From a virus, in the IMG/VR virus record IMGVR_UViG_3300008116_000183, positions 1 through 47,873 of that record: 47,873 nucleotides of DNA, one strand, 5' to 3'. Shown piece after piece: positions 10,842-19,031 of this stretch. How positions within the stretch are numbered: the stretch's first letter is position 1; each line of letters opens with the position of its first letter. Made by a program: the position numbers and the translations under genes. Under the pieces are notes generated by a model. That model did no database searches. It saw only the letters and a program-made list of their open reading frames with translations, and had not been told where the DNA came from.

Positions 10842-11025
10842 AATAATCTTCAGTCTGCTGAGAATCTTCAATTAAAGATTTTAAAGCCCTATTTTCTTCC
10901 GTTATACTTTCTATAATAGTTTTTAATTGATTTATCTGTGCCTCTAAAACAACGTTTTTAGTCAAAAGTTCAAAAGTTTTTTGTTGATAAACATTAATAA
11001 CTTCTTTCAGGTCATTTTCATTCAT
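10840..11025 (-). CDS. Small coiled-coil protein, unknown function
   Basis: The ATG at 11025 gives a 61-residue protein beginning MNENDLKEVINVYQQ. A TTG 21 bases further upstream also gives a frame, but it lies inside the end of the preceding fiber gene; the ATG, one base after that gene's TAA, is the better start. The heptad-like pattern of Leu, Ile and Val through VLEAQINQLKTIIESITEEN indicates one long coiled coil, and the tail is acidic (EDSQQTEDY). Small coiled-coil proteins of this kind sit between fiber genes in marine T4-like phages. A chaperone or connector role is a guess. It is not recognised as a named family. Confidence 0.7.
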   Translation of the reverse strand: MNENDLKEVINVYQQKTFELLTKNVVLEAQINQLKTIIESITEENRALKSLIEDSQQTEDY

Positions 11026-11026
11026 A

Positions 11027-12485
11027 TTAGTAAGTTCCGCAGTCAACTGTAATATTTTCTAATAATCTTTCTGTGCCTGAACAATTTATTATTGCTGATT
11101 GTCCAGCACAATCATTAATCCATATAGTAGAAACCTCTATTGGTGCATAGGAGGAAACTGTTATTTGTGGACTTGTTGTTCCAACTCCAACACTTTCTGA
11201 TATTTGAGATCCAAATTTAAATCTAGAATCTGTTTGTTCCCAAATAAATGCTGACTTTTTAGATGAAGTTTGATAATAGTTGAATAAAATCCCCAAATCC
11301 CAAGTAGTAGTTGTGGATGGAGCAGATCCATCAACTACCCCAAGTTCAATTGTGCGGTCCTCTACTGTGATTGATGTTGTATTTACTTGAGTAGTTGAAC
11401 CATTAACGTATAGATTTCCACTAACAGTAAGGTCTGAAGTGGTTTGTACATTTCCTGTAGAATTGGATATGCTAATTGCAGAAGTTCCATCACTGGCTTT
11501 TAGATATTGAGATCTTACCTCTCCAAAGGTGCCTATTCCACTATAAGATATATTTGTTCCAGATAGATTAGTTACAACTCCTACAGTACTGAATAGATTT
11601 TGAACCGTTGCAATTCCACTTACATTTAAATTTGTTGCAGTTGCATTTGTAATGGTTGAATTTGTATAATTTAAAGTCGTTCCACTTAAGTTGGTTGCTG
11701 TAGAAACTCCAGTATAATTTAAATTGGTTCCTCTTAGTGATGTAATATCTGCAACTGTATAATTTAAAGTCGTTCCACTTAAGTTAGTTGCAGTAGAAAT
11801 TCCGGAATAATTTAAATTAGTTCCTCTTAGTGATGTAATATCTGCAACTGTATAATTTAAAGTAGTCCCAGTTAGAGTTTCTATTGTCCCAATTCCAGAA
11901 TAATTTAGATTAGATCCTCTAATATTTGAAATCGTACTTACGCCAGTGTATAGTAAATTGTCTCCAGTTGCGGCATAAATGTTTCCTAAGTCAAAATTTA
12001 AAGTTGTACCATTTAGTGTAGAAATTGTACCTACACCAATAAAACTGTAATTAGTTCCTCTTAATGTAGTTACAATACCAATATTGGAATATAGATTAAC
12101 AAAGTCTGCTGTTGTTCCATCAATAGTTGGTAAAGTTGCTATTCCCGAATAATTTAAATTAGTACCAGTTAATGTTGTTATGATTCCAACATTAGAATAG
12201 ACAGTTGTAAAATCGGCAGTTGTACCATCAATAGTTGGTAAAGTTGCTATTCCTGAATAATTTAAATTAGTACCTACCAAGTTTGCTACAGTTCCTACAC
12301 CAGAATAATTTAAATTGGTACCTACCAAGTTTGATACAGTTCCTACACCAGAATAATTTAAATTGGTACCAGTTAATGTAGTTACAATTCCAACGTTAGA
12401 GTAAACAGTCGTAAAGTCTGCTGTTGTACCATCAATAGTTGGTAAAGTTGCTATTCCAGAATAATTTAAATTAGTACCAGTAAGA
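11027..12485 (-). pseudogene. Fiber protein, C-terminal part of a frameshifted gene
   Basis: This frame continues the fiber gene that starts at 14693 but is out of register because of the 43-bp tandem duplication at 12443-12528. Only a TTG at 12328, inside a repeat, could serve as its own start, so it is read here as the downstream part of one gene. It carries about 20 repeats of GTNLNYSGIxT, sometimes joined by LPTIDGTTADF. It then ends in a non-repetitive C-terminal domain (SDLTVSGNLYVNGSTTQVNT, TSITVEDRTIELGV, WDLGILFNYYQT) that closely resembles the C-terminal domain of cyanophage fiber proteins. The product of the repaired gene would be about 1207 residues. If the duplication is an assembly error, the gene is intact. 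Confidence 0.75.
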
Positions 12486-12528
12486 TAAAGTTGCTATTCC
12501 AGAATAATTTAAATTAGTACCAGTAAGA
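12443..12528 (-). repeat. Perfect 43-bp tandem duplication that breaks the fiber frame
   Basis: The 43-bp unit starting taaagttgctattccagaat occurs at 12443-12485 and again, identically, at 12486-12528. Since 43 is not a multiple of 3, the reading frame shifts and the upstream part stops at 12471. Removing one copy restores a continuous frame through GTNLNYSGIATL into PTIDGTT. Confidence 0.95.
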
Positions 12529-14693
12529 GTTGTGACTGTAGTAATTCCAGAAACATTCAGATTTGTAATATTTGAATTTGTGTAAGTAGCTGTAGTTCCT
12601 GATATTGTAGTAACCACACCAGTAACAATATTACCGGTTGTAAAATTGCCTGTATTATAGGTCGCCGTGGTGCCAGATAAAGTTGTAACTACACCAGTAA
12701 CAATATTGCCTGTAGTGGCATTTAATGTGGTTAGATTGCCGGTATTATAGTTTGCGGTAGTTCCTGATATTGTGGTAACTACGCCAGTGACAATATTACC
12801 TGTAGTGGCATTTAGTGTAGTTAGATTGCCGGTATTATAGGTCGCTGTGGTACCAGATAAAGTTGTAACTACACCAGTAACAATGTTGCCAGTAGTTGCA
12901 TTTAATGTAGTTAAGTTACCAGTATTATATGTTGCCGTAGTTCCTGATAGTGTTGTGACTACTCCAGTGACAATGTTACCGGTAGTGGCATTTAATGTAG
13001 TTAAGTTACCAGTATTATAGTTTGCGGTAGTTCCTGATAGTGTTGTGACTACTCCAGTGACAATGTTACCGGTTGTAAAATTACCGGTATTATAGTTTGC
13101 GGTAGTTCCTGATATGGTAGTAACCACACCAGTAACAATATTGCCTGTAGTGGCATTTAATGTGGTTAAGTTACCAGTATTATACGTCGCTGTGGTACCA
13201 GATAAAGTTGTGACTACTCCGCTTACAATATTTGCATTGGTTATATTTGAAGTTGTGCTATCTAAAGTTGTGATTGTCCCCAATCCACTTACTTTGAGAT
13301 TCACTAATGTCAAATCTGTAGCTGTAACTACACCTAATGTGGATATACCCGAAACTACATGTATTCCAGAAGCAAAAGTTGCTATTCCAATAAATGTAGA
13401 TATTCCACTTATTTTTAAATCAGTAAATGTATTTGGTGCATTTGAAACTGCCGTTTCAATTGTATTGATTGTAATAGCATCTAAAGATAATATATTTTGT
13501 AATTGTCTTTCGTTACTAATTACCTGAGTAGATCCAATGCTTACAGAAAATGCTGTCAGTATTCCTGTAGCAGAAATATTTCCATTAGGATCTAATCTTA
13601 TATTAGTTATAGATGTTGATGGACCAACTCTAACAAATCCTTTATTGTATTGATTTCCATTGTAATCAACATACCAAGATGGTGAACCTACATTATTTAA
13701 ATAGTAACCACCAGTTGTGGAATTTGTAATTACTGTGCCCGATTCTGGATAAAATAAACTTCCAGGAATCGAATCTGATCCATCAGTTATTCGACCTACG
13801 CTTAATTTTGCAACGGATCCATAACTTGCAATTCTTGTGTCTTTATATAAAGTTATAGAATCGCTTGGATTATTTGTAGAAATTCCTACAAATCCATTTG
13901 AAGACGCAGAAATTATGGTTCCGCCAACACCAACATTAAACGAACCTTGAACCGTTCCTATTCCAGAATAATTTAAATTGGTACCTCTAACATTTGAAAT
14001 TGTACCTACACCAGAATAATTTAAATTAGTACCAGTTAATGTAGTTATGATACCAGTATTTACAAATAAATTTGTGTTGTATAAAGTGGAAACATTTGAA
14101 ACTGTAGAATATAAAGTTTCTATAGTACCAATTCCACTATAACTTATATAAGTTCCACTTAAATTAGTTACAATACCTGTATTAATGTTTGAATATGTTG
14201 AGTTAAATGAAGCAATAGTGCCAATACCAGAATAATTTAAATTTAATCCTCTTACATGTTGAATTGTTGAATATTCACTATTAAATAATGGAATAGTTCC
14301 TATTCCAGCAACAGTAAAATTATTACCTACATTTAAATTTGTGCCTATATTTACACTTTTCTCTACACCCAATCCACCCTCAATTATTACAGCTCCAGTA
14401 TCTTTGCTATAAGAATCTGCTGGATTTGTGAATGTTACAATTCCACTTAAAATTGGAATATTTGTTACCCAAGATAATGCTACAAGATTAATTCCACTGC
14501 CGCGTGTGCTTTCGTCTTCTCTTGTCCAATATCTATGAGATCCAAAGAATTTATTTCCAGATACAGTGGTATTAAAACCTACAAAAAGATCAAAGTTATT
14601 AAGAGAGAAAGCTGGTTCACCGGGCTTTAATGCGGGAACTGTGCCACCAATCCCAGCATTGCCCCTTTTAAACCGAAGTAGTGATGAGGCCAT
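12471..14693 (-). CDS. Repeat-rich tail-fiber-like protein, N-terminal part of a frameshifted gene
   Basis: The ATG at 14693 opens with MASSLLRFKRGNAGIGGTVP and PALKPGEPAFSLNNFDLFVG, the 'Rfkrg....P.L..GE.af' pattern shared with Mtd-like phage fiber N-termini. A shaft of GTNLNYSGIGTI repeats follows. A non-repetitive part at about residues 255-370 includes RITDGSDSIPGSLFYPESG and WYVDYNGNQYNKGFVRVG. Eight Thr/Asn-rich repeats (NIVTGVVTTLSGTTATYNTG and variants) come after that. The frame ends with SYWY just after the first copy of the 43-bp duplication, so the C-terminal domain is encoded separately at 11027-12485. It lies 28 bp downstream of the 110-residue gene, with a late-promoter-like motif in the gap. 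Confidence 0.8.
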   Translation of the reverse strand: MASSLLRFKRGNAGIGGTVPALKPGEPAFSLNNFDLFVGFNTTVSGNKFFGSHRYWTREDESTRGSGINLVALSWVTNIPILSGIVTFTNPADSYSKDTGAVIIEGGLGVEKSVNIGTNLNVGNNFTVAGIGTIPLFNSEYSTIQHVRGLNLNYSGIGTIASFNSTYSNINTGIVTNLSGTYISYSGIGTIETLYSTVSNVSTLYNTNLFVNTGIITTLTGTNLNYSGVGTISNVRGTNLNYSGIGTVQGSFNVGVGGTIISASSNGFVGISTNNPSDSITLYKDTRIASYGSVAKLSVGRITDGSDSIPGSLFYPESGTVITNSTTGGYYLNNVGSPSWYVDYNGNQYNKGFVRVGPSTSITNIRLDPNGNISATGILTAFSVSIGSTQVISNERQLQNILSLDAITINTIETAVSNAPNTFTDLKISGISTFIGIATFASGIHVVSGISTLGVVTATDLTLVNLKVSGLGTITTLDSTTSNITNANIVSGVVTTLSGTTATYNTGNLTTLNATTGNIVTGVVTTISGTTANYNTGNFTTGNIVTGVVTTLSGTTANYNTGNLTTLNATTGNIVTGVVTTLSGTTATYNTGNLTTLNATTGNIVTGVVTTLSGTTATYNTGNLTTLNATTGNIVTGVVTTISGTTANYNTGNLTTLNATTGNIVTGVVTTLSGTTATYNTGNFTTGNIVTGVVTTISGTTATYTNSNITNLNVSGITTVTTLTGTNLNYSGIATLSYWY
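12575..13232 (-). repeat. Array of eight 75/90-bp coding repeats
   Basis: The unit encodes NIVTGVVTTLSGTTATYNTG plus NLTTLNATTG (30 residues, 90 bp). Eight copies are present. Two are shortened by exactly five residues, ending NFTTG after the NTG of the repeat, and the last degenerates. T/N and L/I alternate between otherwise identical copies, which suggests recombination between units. Likely a beta-solenoid-like shaft segment. Confidence 0.85.
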
Positions 14694-14711
14694 ATTATTC
14701 TATCTTTTAAA

Positions 14712-14719
14712 TATTTATT
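14712..14719 (-). promoter_or_regulatory. T4-late-like promoter motif AATAAATA
   Basis: AATAAATA matches 7 of 8 bases of TATAAATA and lies in the 28-bp gap before the fiber gene at 14693. The distance to the ATG is short (about 19 bp), so the leader would be very short. AT-rich background lowers confidence. Confidence 0.35.
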
Positions 14720-14721
14720 GA

Positions 14722-15054
14722 CTAGAATACTCCACCATCTACATCAATGCGATTATCGAGATCTGCATCTAAAGTGTTTAAGAAATCTTCTGGTAAACCG
14801 GGTTGCACACTTGCTGTAGTTGAAGCTGCAGAAAGAACTCCATCGGGGTCAACAATTGTAAATTTATTCAATACACTATCATATACTACTACATAACTAT
14901 TTTTGTTTGAATTTGGATTGTCCTTAGATATTCCTGGAAAAGATACATCCAACAATTCCTGAAAGTAATTTGAAGCCATGGCTTTTTCTCTGGTTACCTT
15001 AAACCCGGATGTTTTATTAAATTTTACATTATATGACATGCTTCCTATAGTCAT
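14722..15054 (-). CDS. Small conserved structural protein, fiber cluster
   Basis: This 110-residue protein begins MTIGSMSYNVKFNKTSGFKV. It contains SYVVVYDSVLNKFTIVDPDG followed by VLSAAS, and ends FLNTLDADLDNRIDVDGGVF. I recognise this pattern (VVYD...KF..VDPD.vL, then a DLD.RID.DGG tail) as a conserved small protein near the fiber genes of marine T4-like phages, function unassigned. Its ATG overlaps the TAA of the upstream gene as TAATG, indicating coupled translation. It may be an adaptor between baseplate and fibers, but this rests on position only. Confidence 0.7.
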   Translation of the reverse strand: MTIGSMSYNVKFNKTSGFKVTREKAMASNYFQELLDVSFPGISKDNPNSNKNSYVVVYDSVLNKFTIVDPDGVLSAASTTASVQPGLPEDFLNTLDADLDNRIDVDGGVF

Positions 15055-15389
15055 TATGCAGATACCGTTGGTGATACTAGGGCCATTCCTTCAATAACTC
15101 TTGTTTTTTGTCCATATCCAGTAGATATAATTACAATATCATAATAGTTTCTTCCCTCAGATAACTCGCTAGTTATTGTACTGCCCATGGATATGAGTAT
15201 TTTACCAATTGCAGGTGTAATAGAAACTGAAAAGGACTTTGAAATTGTTGATGAAGGAAATTTTTTTATTTTTGCCACGGCAGTATATCCAGATAAATTG
15301 AATGCAGATCCGTCTGGATTTGATATTGTGAATGAATTTTCAAAGTCAACACCTTTTTCTATTGTAATATTGACTGCTGGTACTGCCAT
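15054..15389 (-). CDS. Small beta-rich virion protein, BppU-like N-terminal fold suspected
   Basis: This 111-residue protein has the order ITIEKGVDFENSFTISNPDG, LSGYTAVAKIKKFP, GRNYYDIVII and KTRVIEGMALVSPTVS. This is the usual layout of small Ig-like phage proteins (FxxxFTIxxxDGtxxxLtGyta-aKIrK...YDixitd..g.ktrvieGmalVtP), related in form to the N-terminal domain of BppU-type baseplate proteins. It follows gp16 by 12 bp and overlaps the next gene. Its place between packaging and fiber genes suggests an appendage component. The exact role is not known. Confidence 0.7.
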   Translation of the reverse strand: MAVPAVNITIEKGVDFENSFTISNPDGSAFNLSGYTAVAKIKKFPSSTISKSFSVSITPAIGKILISMGSTITSELSEGRNYYDIVIISTGYGQKTRVIEGMALVSPTVSA

Positions 15390-15401
15390 TTGTTTTTTTA
15401 A

Positions 15402-15851
15402 TTATTTATCATCATCTTCTTTGGATCTTTTCTTTAACAACTTTGATAACTCTGCGGTAGATCCAACAAACAATGCGTTTGTGACATTTGTTGGTCCATT
15501 TGGTTGTTTAACCTGTTCTATATCTTTTAATTTCTTTTGCAAATCCATTAATTTGTCTGTTGCGTCCGCAACATTTTTTATCAATTGACCAGCAACTTCA
15601 TATGCTCGTGCTTGTTCAGTTTCTTGAGCTAATTCTAAAATTCCATTTATTGCTTCTTGTCCTTTTTCAATAATAGAATACAAATTTCCTCTAGTATATT
15701 CATAATCTTTTTTTACATCATTGGAAAAGGATTCTATCTTCTTTTCCTTATCAATTTGTATTGAATTATCAACTTCTACATCAACATGTACAATTTCGTC
15801 CGAAACGTTGAATGTATTATTTAAATCTTCAAATTTTTTTGTCATTTTCAT
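15402..15851 (-). CDS. 16: Small terminase subunit, gp16-like
   Basis: This 149-residue protein is close in length to T4 gp16 (about 164). The core KKDYEYTRGNLYSIIEKGQE followed by AINGILELAQETEQARAYEV and AGQLIKNVADATDKLMDLQK corresponds to the T4 gp16 layout: DDYxxxRxNM, a helical hairpin with 'sPRxxEV...L', then a central helix that oligomerises. The NVTNALFVGSTAELSKLLKK tail matches the T4 gp16 C-terminal 'NATVFMGSPTELMDEI'. It regulates DNA recognition by the large terminase during headful packaging. It follows gp15 with a 1-bp gap. The large terminase gene is not in the window; it may lie beyond the fiber cluster. Confidence 0.85.
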   Translation of the reverse strand: MKMTKKFEDLNNTFNVSDEIVHVDVEVDNSIQIDKEKKIESFSNDVKKDYEYTRGNLYSIIEKGQEAINGILELAQETEQARAYEVAGQLIKNVADATDKLMDLQKKLKDIEQVKQPNGPTNVTNALFVGSTAELSKLLKKRSKEDDDK

Positions 15852-15852
15852 T

Positions 15853-16857
15853 TTATGCTATCGAATCGCTAAATCCAAAATCATCTCCAACTTCAATTAA
15901 AGCATTATCTGCTTGAGTAATTTTGTTTATAACAGATCCAAGAACATGTGGAGATGCAATTGTTGAATCTGATCCACGTACAACTTTTAATGTATTTCCA
16001 GTAATAGATTTTACATACATCTCTTCTTGATCAATTGTTATGTAATCTCCTTCGGATATGGAAGAAGAACTCTCAACATTTATGGAAGTTTGATCTGATG
16101 TAATATCCTGGGACAAATTGGTTATACTATTGTTTGTATAACTCTGTGTTGCTCTAGGTTCAACCGCATAAGTAATTTCTCTTGTAGGAGTTTTTGTAGT
16201 ATCTCCTGCAACATATCCAATAGAAACTTTTTTGATAATATCTGAAGAAACTGAAGTAGAAACTGGTCCAAACAAATAAGTTTTTGCAGTAAATCTTAAC
16301 GTATAGATCAAAACCCTTCTTGAAGAGTAATCGCCTTCATAATTATCTTGCATTTGAATTCCTTCGAATACGATAGGAATATCCCTTTTTTCTCCAATTT
16401 CATCTACTAAATCTATAGACAAATTATATGAAGGTTGAAAATATGGTAAAATTTGTTCCACTATTTGTAACATATCATCGTTTAATCTTGTAAATATACT
16501 CAATTCAAAATACAAGTTATATGGAACTGGCATATATGCCTTTCTTTTATCACTTTGATTTGAAGCGGAACTTGTTAAAAATGTTTGAACCGTAGATACT
16601 TTTCTTGCAGAATCATATGATATGCCATTAAGTTCAAATGACATTCTTGGCACGGTAATTTGTATTGGCTTGTTTAGATCAGGAACTTGCTCAAGCCTTG
16701 CTAAGAATTTTTGTGTCGGACCATATGCAAGAGGTACTTTAATCAAACTTACTGTTTGATCTTGGTCATTTTTATGTTTTATTCTTATTACGTTAAATAT
16801 TGATCCGAATCCGATGATTGTTTTTCTTAGAATCTCGTGATAAAAATATTCAAACAT
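15853..16857 (-). CDS. 15: Tail sheath stabiliser and completion protein gp15
   Basis: The N-terminus MFEYFYHEILRKTIIGFGSI and the conserved ELSIFTRLNDDMLQIVEQIL followed by PYFQPSYNLSID match T4 gp15 (MFGYFYNSSFRR, ELSIFTRYEDDMFQIVEQIL, PYFQPHFN) almost residue for residue. SRRVLIYTLRFTAKTYLFGP matches the T4 'SRRRIEWSLTFEVNGWMYPP'. The protein forms the ring that caps the tail tube and sheath and joins the neck. At 334 residues it is longer than T4 gp15 (272); the extra C-terminal part holds an inserted small module (IDQEEMYVKSITGNTLKVVR, then GS...PHVLGSVI) also seen in the gp7-like protein. A TATAAATA motif lies upstream. Confidence 0.93.
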   Translation of the reverse strand: MFEYFYHEILRKTIIGFGSIFNVIRIKHKNDQDQTVSLIKVPLAYGPTQKFLARLEQVPDLNKPIQITVPRMSFELNGISYDSARKVSTVQTFLTSSASNQSDKRKAYMPVPYNLYFELSIFTRLNDDMLQIVEQILPYFQPSYNLSIDLVDEIGEKRDIPIVFEGIQMQDNYEGDYSSRRVLIYTLRFTAKTYLFGPVSTSVSSDIIKKVSIGYVAGDTTKTPTREITYAVEPRATQSYTNNSITNLSQDITSDQTSINVESSSSISEGDYITIDQEEMYVKSITGNTLKVVRGSDSTIASPHVLGSVINKITQADNALIEVGDDFGFSDSIA

Positions 16858-16877
16858 TTTTTGTTCTCTTACTTATT

Positions 16878-16894
16878 AATGATTTGAAATCATT
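16878..16894. other. Perfect 8+1+8 palindrome before gp15
   Basis: Aatgattt-g-aaatcatt is a perfect inverted repeat in the leader between the late-promoter motif and the gp15 ATG at 16857. It could be a small hairpin in the mRNA or a protein-binding site. There is no U-run after it, so it is not a clear terminator. Confidence 0.4.
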
Positions 16895-16906
16895 ATAATT
16901 GTAACC

Positions 16907-16914
16907 TATTTATA
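16907..16914 (-). promoter_or_regulatory. T4-type late promoter TATAAATA
   Basis: An exact TATAAATA on the minus strand lies in the 66-bp gap between the end of gp14 and gp15, about 50 bp upstream of the gp15 ATG. It is the best match in the window to the T4 late -10 element, and would drive gp15, gp16 and the genes after them. Confidence 0.65.
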
Positions 16915-16923
16915 CTAATAAAA

Positions 16924-17433
16924 TTATGCTTCTCCAAAAGGATTTGTTTCAGTAAAATCAAAAATATTATCTGATTCGGATTCTATTTCTTCATTCTGTG
17001 CATATGGATCACTAAATTCATCTATTGGTGCATTGCTTACCTTATATGAAGCATTGCTCGTAGACCCAACTATCAATTCTCCCAGTTTAAATGTGCCAGT
17101 AACATTAGAAATTTTTAATTTAGATGTAGTAGAATTCCATTCCCTAACTATCGCTTTAGTTCCACTAATACTGCCAATTATTTCTTCATTAAATGTATAA
17201 GTTCCAACCCCTACCATATCTGGAGAGGAGAATGTTATTGTTGGATTTGAAGCATATCCAGTACCTCCGTCTCTTATTCTTATTGAGGTTATCTTTCCAG
17301 AAGAATCTATTACTGCAATAGCTTTAGCTGTAACTCCTGTACCAACTGGTCCACTTATAGTAACCGTAGGTGCAGTAGAATATCCAGATCCACCAGAAAC
17401 TAAGGTCACAATACCAACAATTCCATTTCCTAT
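16924..17433 (-). pseudogene. 14: Neck protein gp14, C-terminal part (frameshifted)
   Basis: This frame has no good start of its own (the first candidate is a GTG at 17409, inside GIVGIVTLVSGG). It continues gp14 in another register. It carries two Gly-rich modules, SGGSGYSTAPTVTISGP and RDGGTGYASNPTITFSSP, and ends in an acidic tail (NEEIESESDNIFDFTETNPF GEA) of the kind that ends gp14 in marine T4-like phages. The break is explained by a 14-bp insertion at 17426-17447. Without it gp14 would be one protein of about 414 residues. Confidence 0.8.
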
Positions 17434-17447
17434 TGTCGTTTTCCTAT
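17426..17447 (-). repeat. 14-bp insertion between 8-bp direct repeats breaking gene 14
   Basis: Tttcctat occurs at 17426-17433 and again at 17440-17447. Deleting one copy plus the six bases between (14 bp in all) joins ATGIATMIG directly to NGIVGIVTLVSGG in one frame, the sequence expected for this part of gp14. Confidence 0.85.
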
Positions 17448-18182
17448 CATTGTTGCAATTCCAGTTGCATTGACACCACCCTGAGCAGCTGGAACCGCTG
17501 AAGATATTGCCACAATTGGAACACTTGTATAACCTTCTCCCCTATTAGTCACAGTTATGGATCTTAGTCCTCCATTAACAATATGTGCAGTTGCCACAGG
17601 AGTTGATCCTACACCAACCAAAGATAAAGTTTGAATCTGTCCATATTCGACAATATTATTATCTAATTCTTCTATGCCAGTATCGATAATTTCGTCTTCG
17701 TATATAAACAGTTCACAAGTTAATTCATAGACATAATTTTTTTGTAATTGGTAGAATGGCTTTTCATGCTCTACAAATTTTATTTCAAATAATCTATCAC
17801 CTAAAGGAAAATAAACTAAATCACCTTCTTTAGGTCTTGTTGAAAGTTCAATATTTGGTTGACCATTAATTAATGGTGTAATGTAAGATTCGAATCTTTC
17901 CTTTGAAATTACGAGGGATAATTCATTAATTGGCTGGACACCAAATTTTGACAATAAAGTTCCTGGTCCACCATATCCGTCATATGTATTTACATAAGCT
18001 TCCAAAGGATATGCACTAGTAAATTCTGATTCTATTAATTCCTTTATGATTGATTTTTTTGTTATATATTTTCTGGGAACATAGTATATTTCCACACCAT
18101 ACATTCTTAGTTGCTCATTTATGAGATCTTGTATTAGACCTTGCTCACTTGCCGAACCTTGAAGAAAAAATGGATTTAACAT
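17430..18182 (-). CDS. 14: Neck protein gp14, N-terminal part (frameshifted)
   Basis: The N-terminus MLNPFFLQGSASEQGLIQDL, then GVEIYYVPRKY, LEAYVNTYDGYGGPGTLLSK and FGVQPINELSLVISKERFES, is diagnostic of T4 gp14-type neck proteins, which with gp13 seal the filled head and make the site for tail joining. KEGDLVYFPLGDRLFEIKFV with the following YELTCELFIYEDE is also a conserved gp14 block. The frame ends at GKRQ shortly after one Gly-rich module (NRGEGYTSVPIVAISSA). The homologous C-terminal part lies in another frame at 16924-17433. Length here is 250 residues, near T4 gp14 (256), but the marine-phage form is longer, so the protein is probably truncated if the frameshift is real. Confidence 0.9.
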   Translation of the reverse strand: MLNPFFLQGSASEQGLIQDLINEQLRMYGVEIYYVPRKYITKKSIIKELIESEFTSAYPLEAYVNTYDGYGGPGTLLSKFGVQPINELSLVISKERFESYITPLINGQPNIELSTRPKEGDLVYFPLGDRLFEIKFVEHEKPFYQLQKNYVYELTCELFIYEDEIIDTGIEELDNNIVEYGQIQTLSLVGVGSTPVATAHIVNGGLRSITVTNRGEGYTSVPIVAISSAVPAAQGGVNATGIATMIGKRQ

Positions 18183-18188
18183 ATAACA

Positions 18189-19028
18189 TTAACCTACCAT
18201 ATCTAAAGGAGGTAATTCGTATGTACTTGACATTTTATCCATTAGAACATCAATCTCTCTCTGAGCGTCGTCATATATCTGCCTACCATTCAATTCTACT
18301 CCACCTGGCAATTTAACACCTTGGAACTTAATCAAATTCTGCCCCCACTGCTTTTTAATTAATGAAGTCAAATATGGTTTGAGGAAAGAATCATTCCAAA
18401 CCCTACTATAATCGTTAGGATCTAGTGTGGTGTAACAATCAATAACAAAAAATGTATCTGGACTAACACTTGACCAATCTATATCCAAATATAATCTGTC
18501 TTGTCTTTTATTAAATCTTATCTGTTTTTGAGTTGTCAATAACCAATTCAAATCTTCAAGATAAGTTTTGACCATTGCATAACTCAAAAGTTCTGTTGTT
18601 CCCCAATAATAAATATCATTTAAAAATAATTGATATTTAACACTAAACATATTGTGGGTTATAGTGTTGGCACCGTCAAAATGGAAAATTTTATTGACAC
18701 CTATTACAGACGGAGGAATTTGTAAATAATTGCTATTTTCATAATAAGTAAATGTCGTTGCAGTACCAACTATATTTGTTGTTGCACTTGTACTTGCAAC
18801 TCCAACACCACCAACTTTTGCTCTTCCTCGATCAATATCATTTTGATTGACTTTATATTTAAAAAACGTAGGATAAACGCCGTCAAAATGTCTTTCTTGG
18901 AAAAACTGTATCGCATCATCTACTAGGTCTTCAATTTGTTCATCCGCAACGTTAATTTCCAAAACAGGATAACCTAGTTTTCTCTTGCAATAATCAATTA
19001 ATTCTTGTCTGCTGGTTGGTTGTGCCAT
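18189..19028 (-). CDS. 13: Neck protein gp13
   Basis: This 279-residue protein begins with SRQELIDYCKRKLGYPVLEI and NVADEQIEDLVDDAIQFFQE followed by RHFDGVY. These match the T4 gp13 pattern (KELKDYILRRLGAPIINVEI, ADEQIYDCIDDTLELYGEYH, FDGV). Later conserved blocks are FLNDIYYWGTTELLSYAM and DCYTTLDPNDYSRVWNDSFL, then LIKKQWGQNLIKFQGVKLPG and the C-terminal helix with DAQREIDVLMDKM. gp13 binds the portal side of the neck with gp14 during head completion. A short low-complexity insertion (VGGVGVASTSATTN) lies near residue 75. It ends 6 bp before gp14. Confidence 0.93.
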   Translation of the reverse strand: MAQPTSRQELIDYCKRKLGYPVLEINVADEQIEDLVDDAIQFFQERHFDGVYPTFFKYKVNQNDIDRGRAKVGGVGVASTSATTNIVGTATTFTYYENSNYLQIPPSVIGVNKIFHFDGANTITHNMFSVKYQLFLNDIYYWGTTELLSYAMVKTYLEDLNWLLTTQKQIRFNKRQDRLYLDIDWSSVSPDTFFVIDCYTTLDPNDYSRVWNDSFLKPYLTSLIKKQWGQNLIKFQGVKLPGGVELNGRQIYDDAQREIDVLMDKMSSTYELPPLDMVG

Positions 19029-19031
19029 TTT

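Noticed and set aside
11027-12328. Independent gene starting at TTG 12328
   Set aside because: The TTG lies within a GTNLNYSG repeat and the frame extends upstream into the duplication; it is better read as the continuation of the gene from 14693.
12443-13240. Possible CRISPR array
   Set aside because: The repeats are coding, without unique spacers of constant length, and keep the reading frame apart from the one duplication.
13114-13527. Plus-strand frame of 137 residues
   Set aside because: It lies opposite the Thr-rich repeats of the fiber gene and has a shadow-like repeat composition.
16924-17409. Independent gene starting at GTG 17409
   Set aside because: The start is in the middle of a conserved gp14 segment, and removing 14 bp joins it to gp14.
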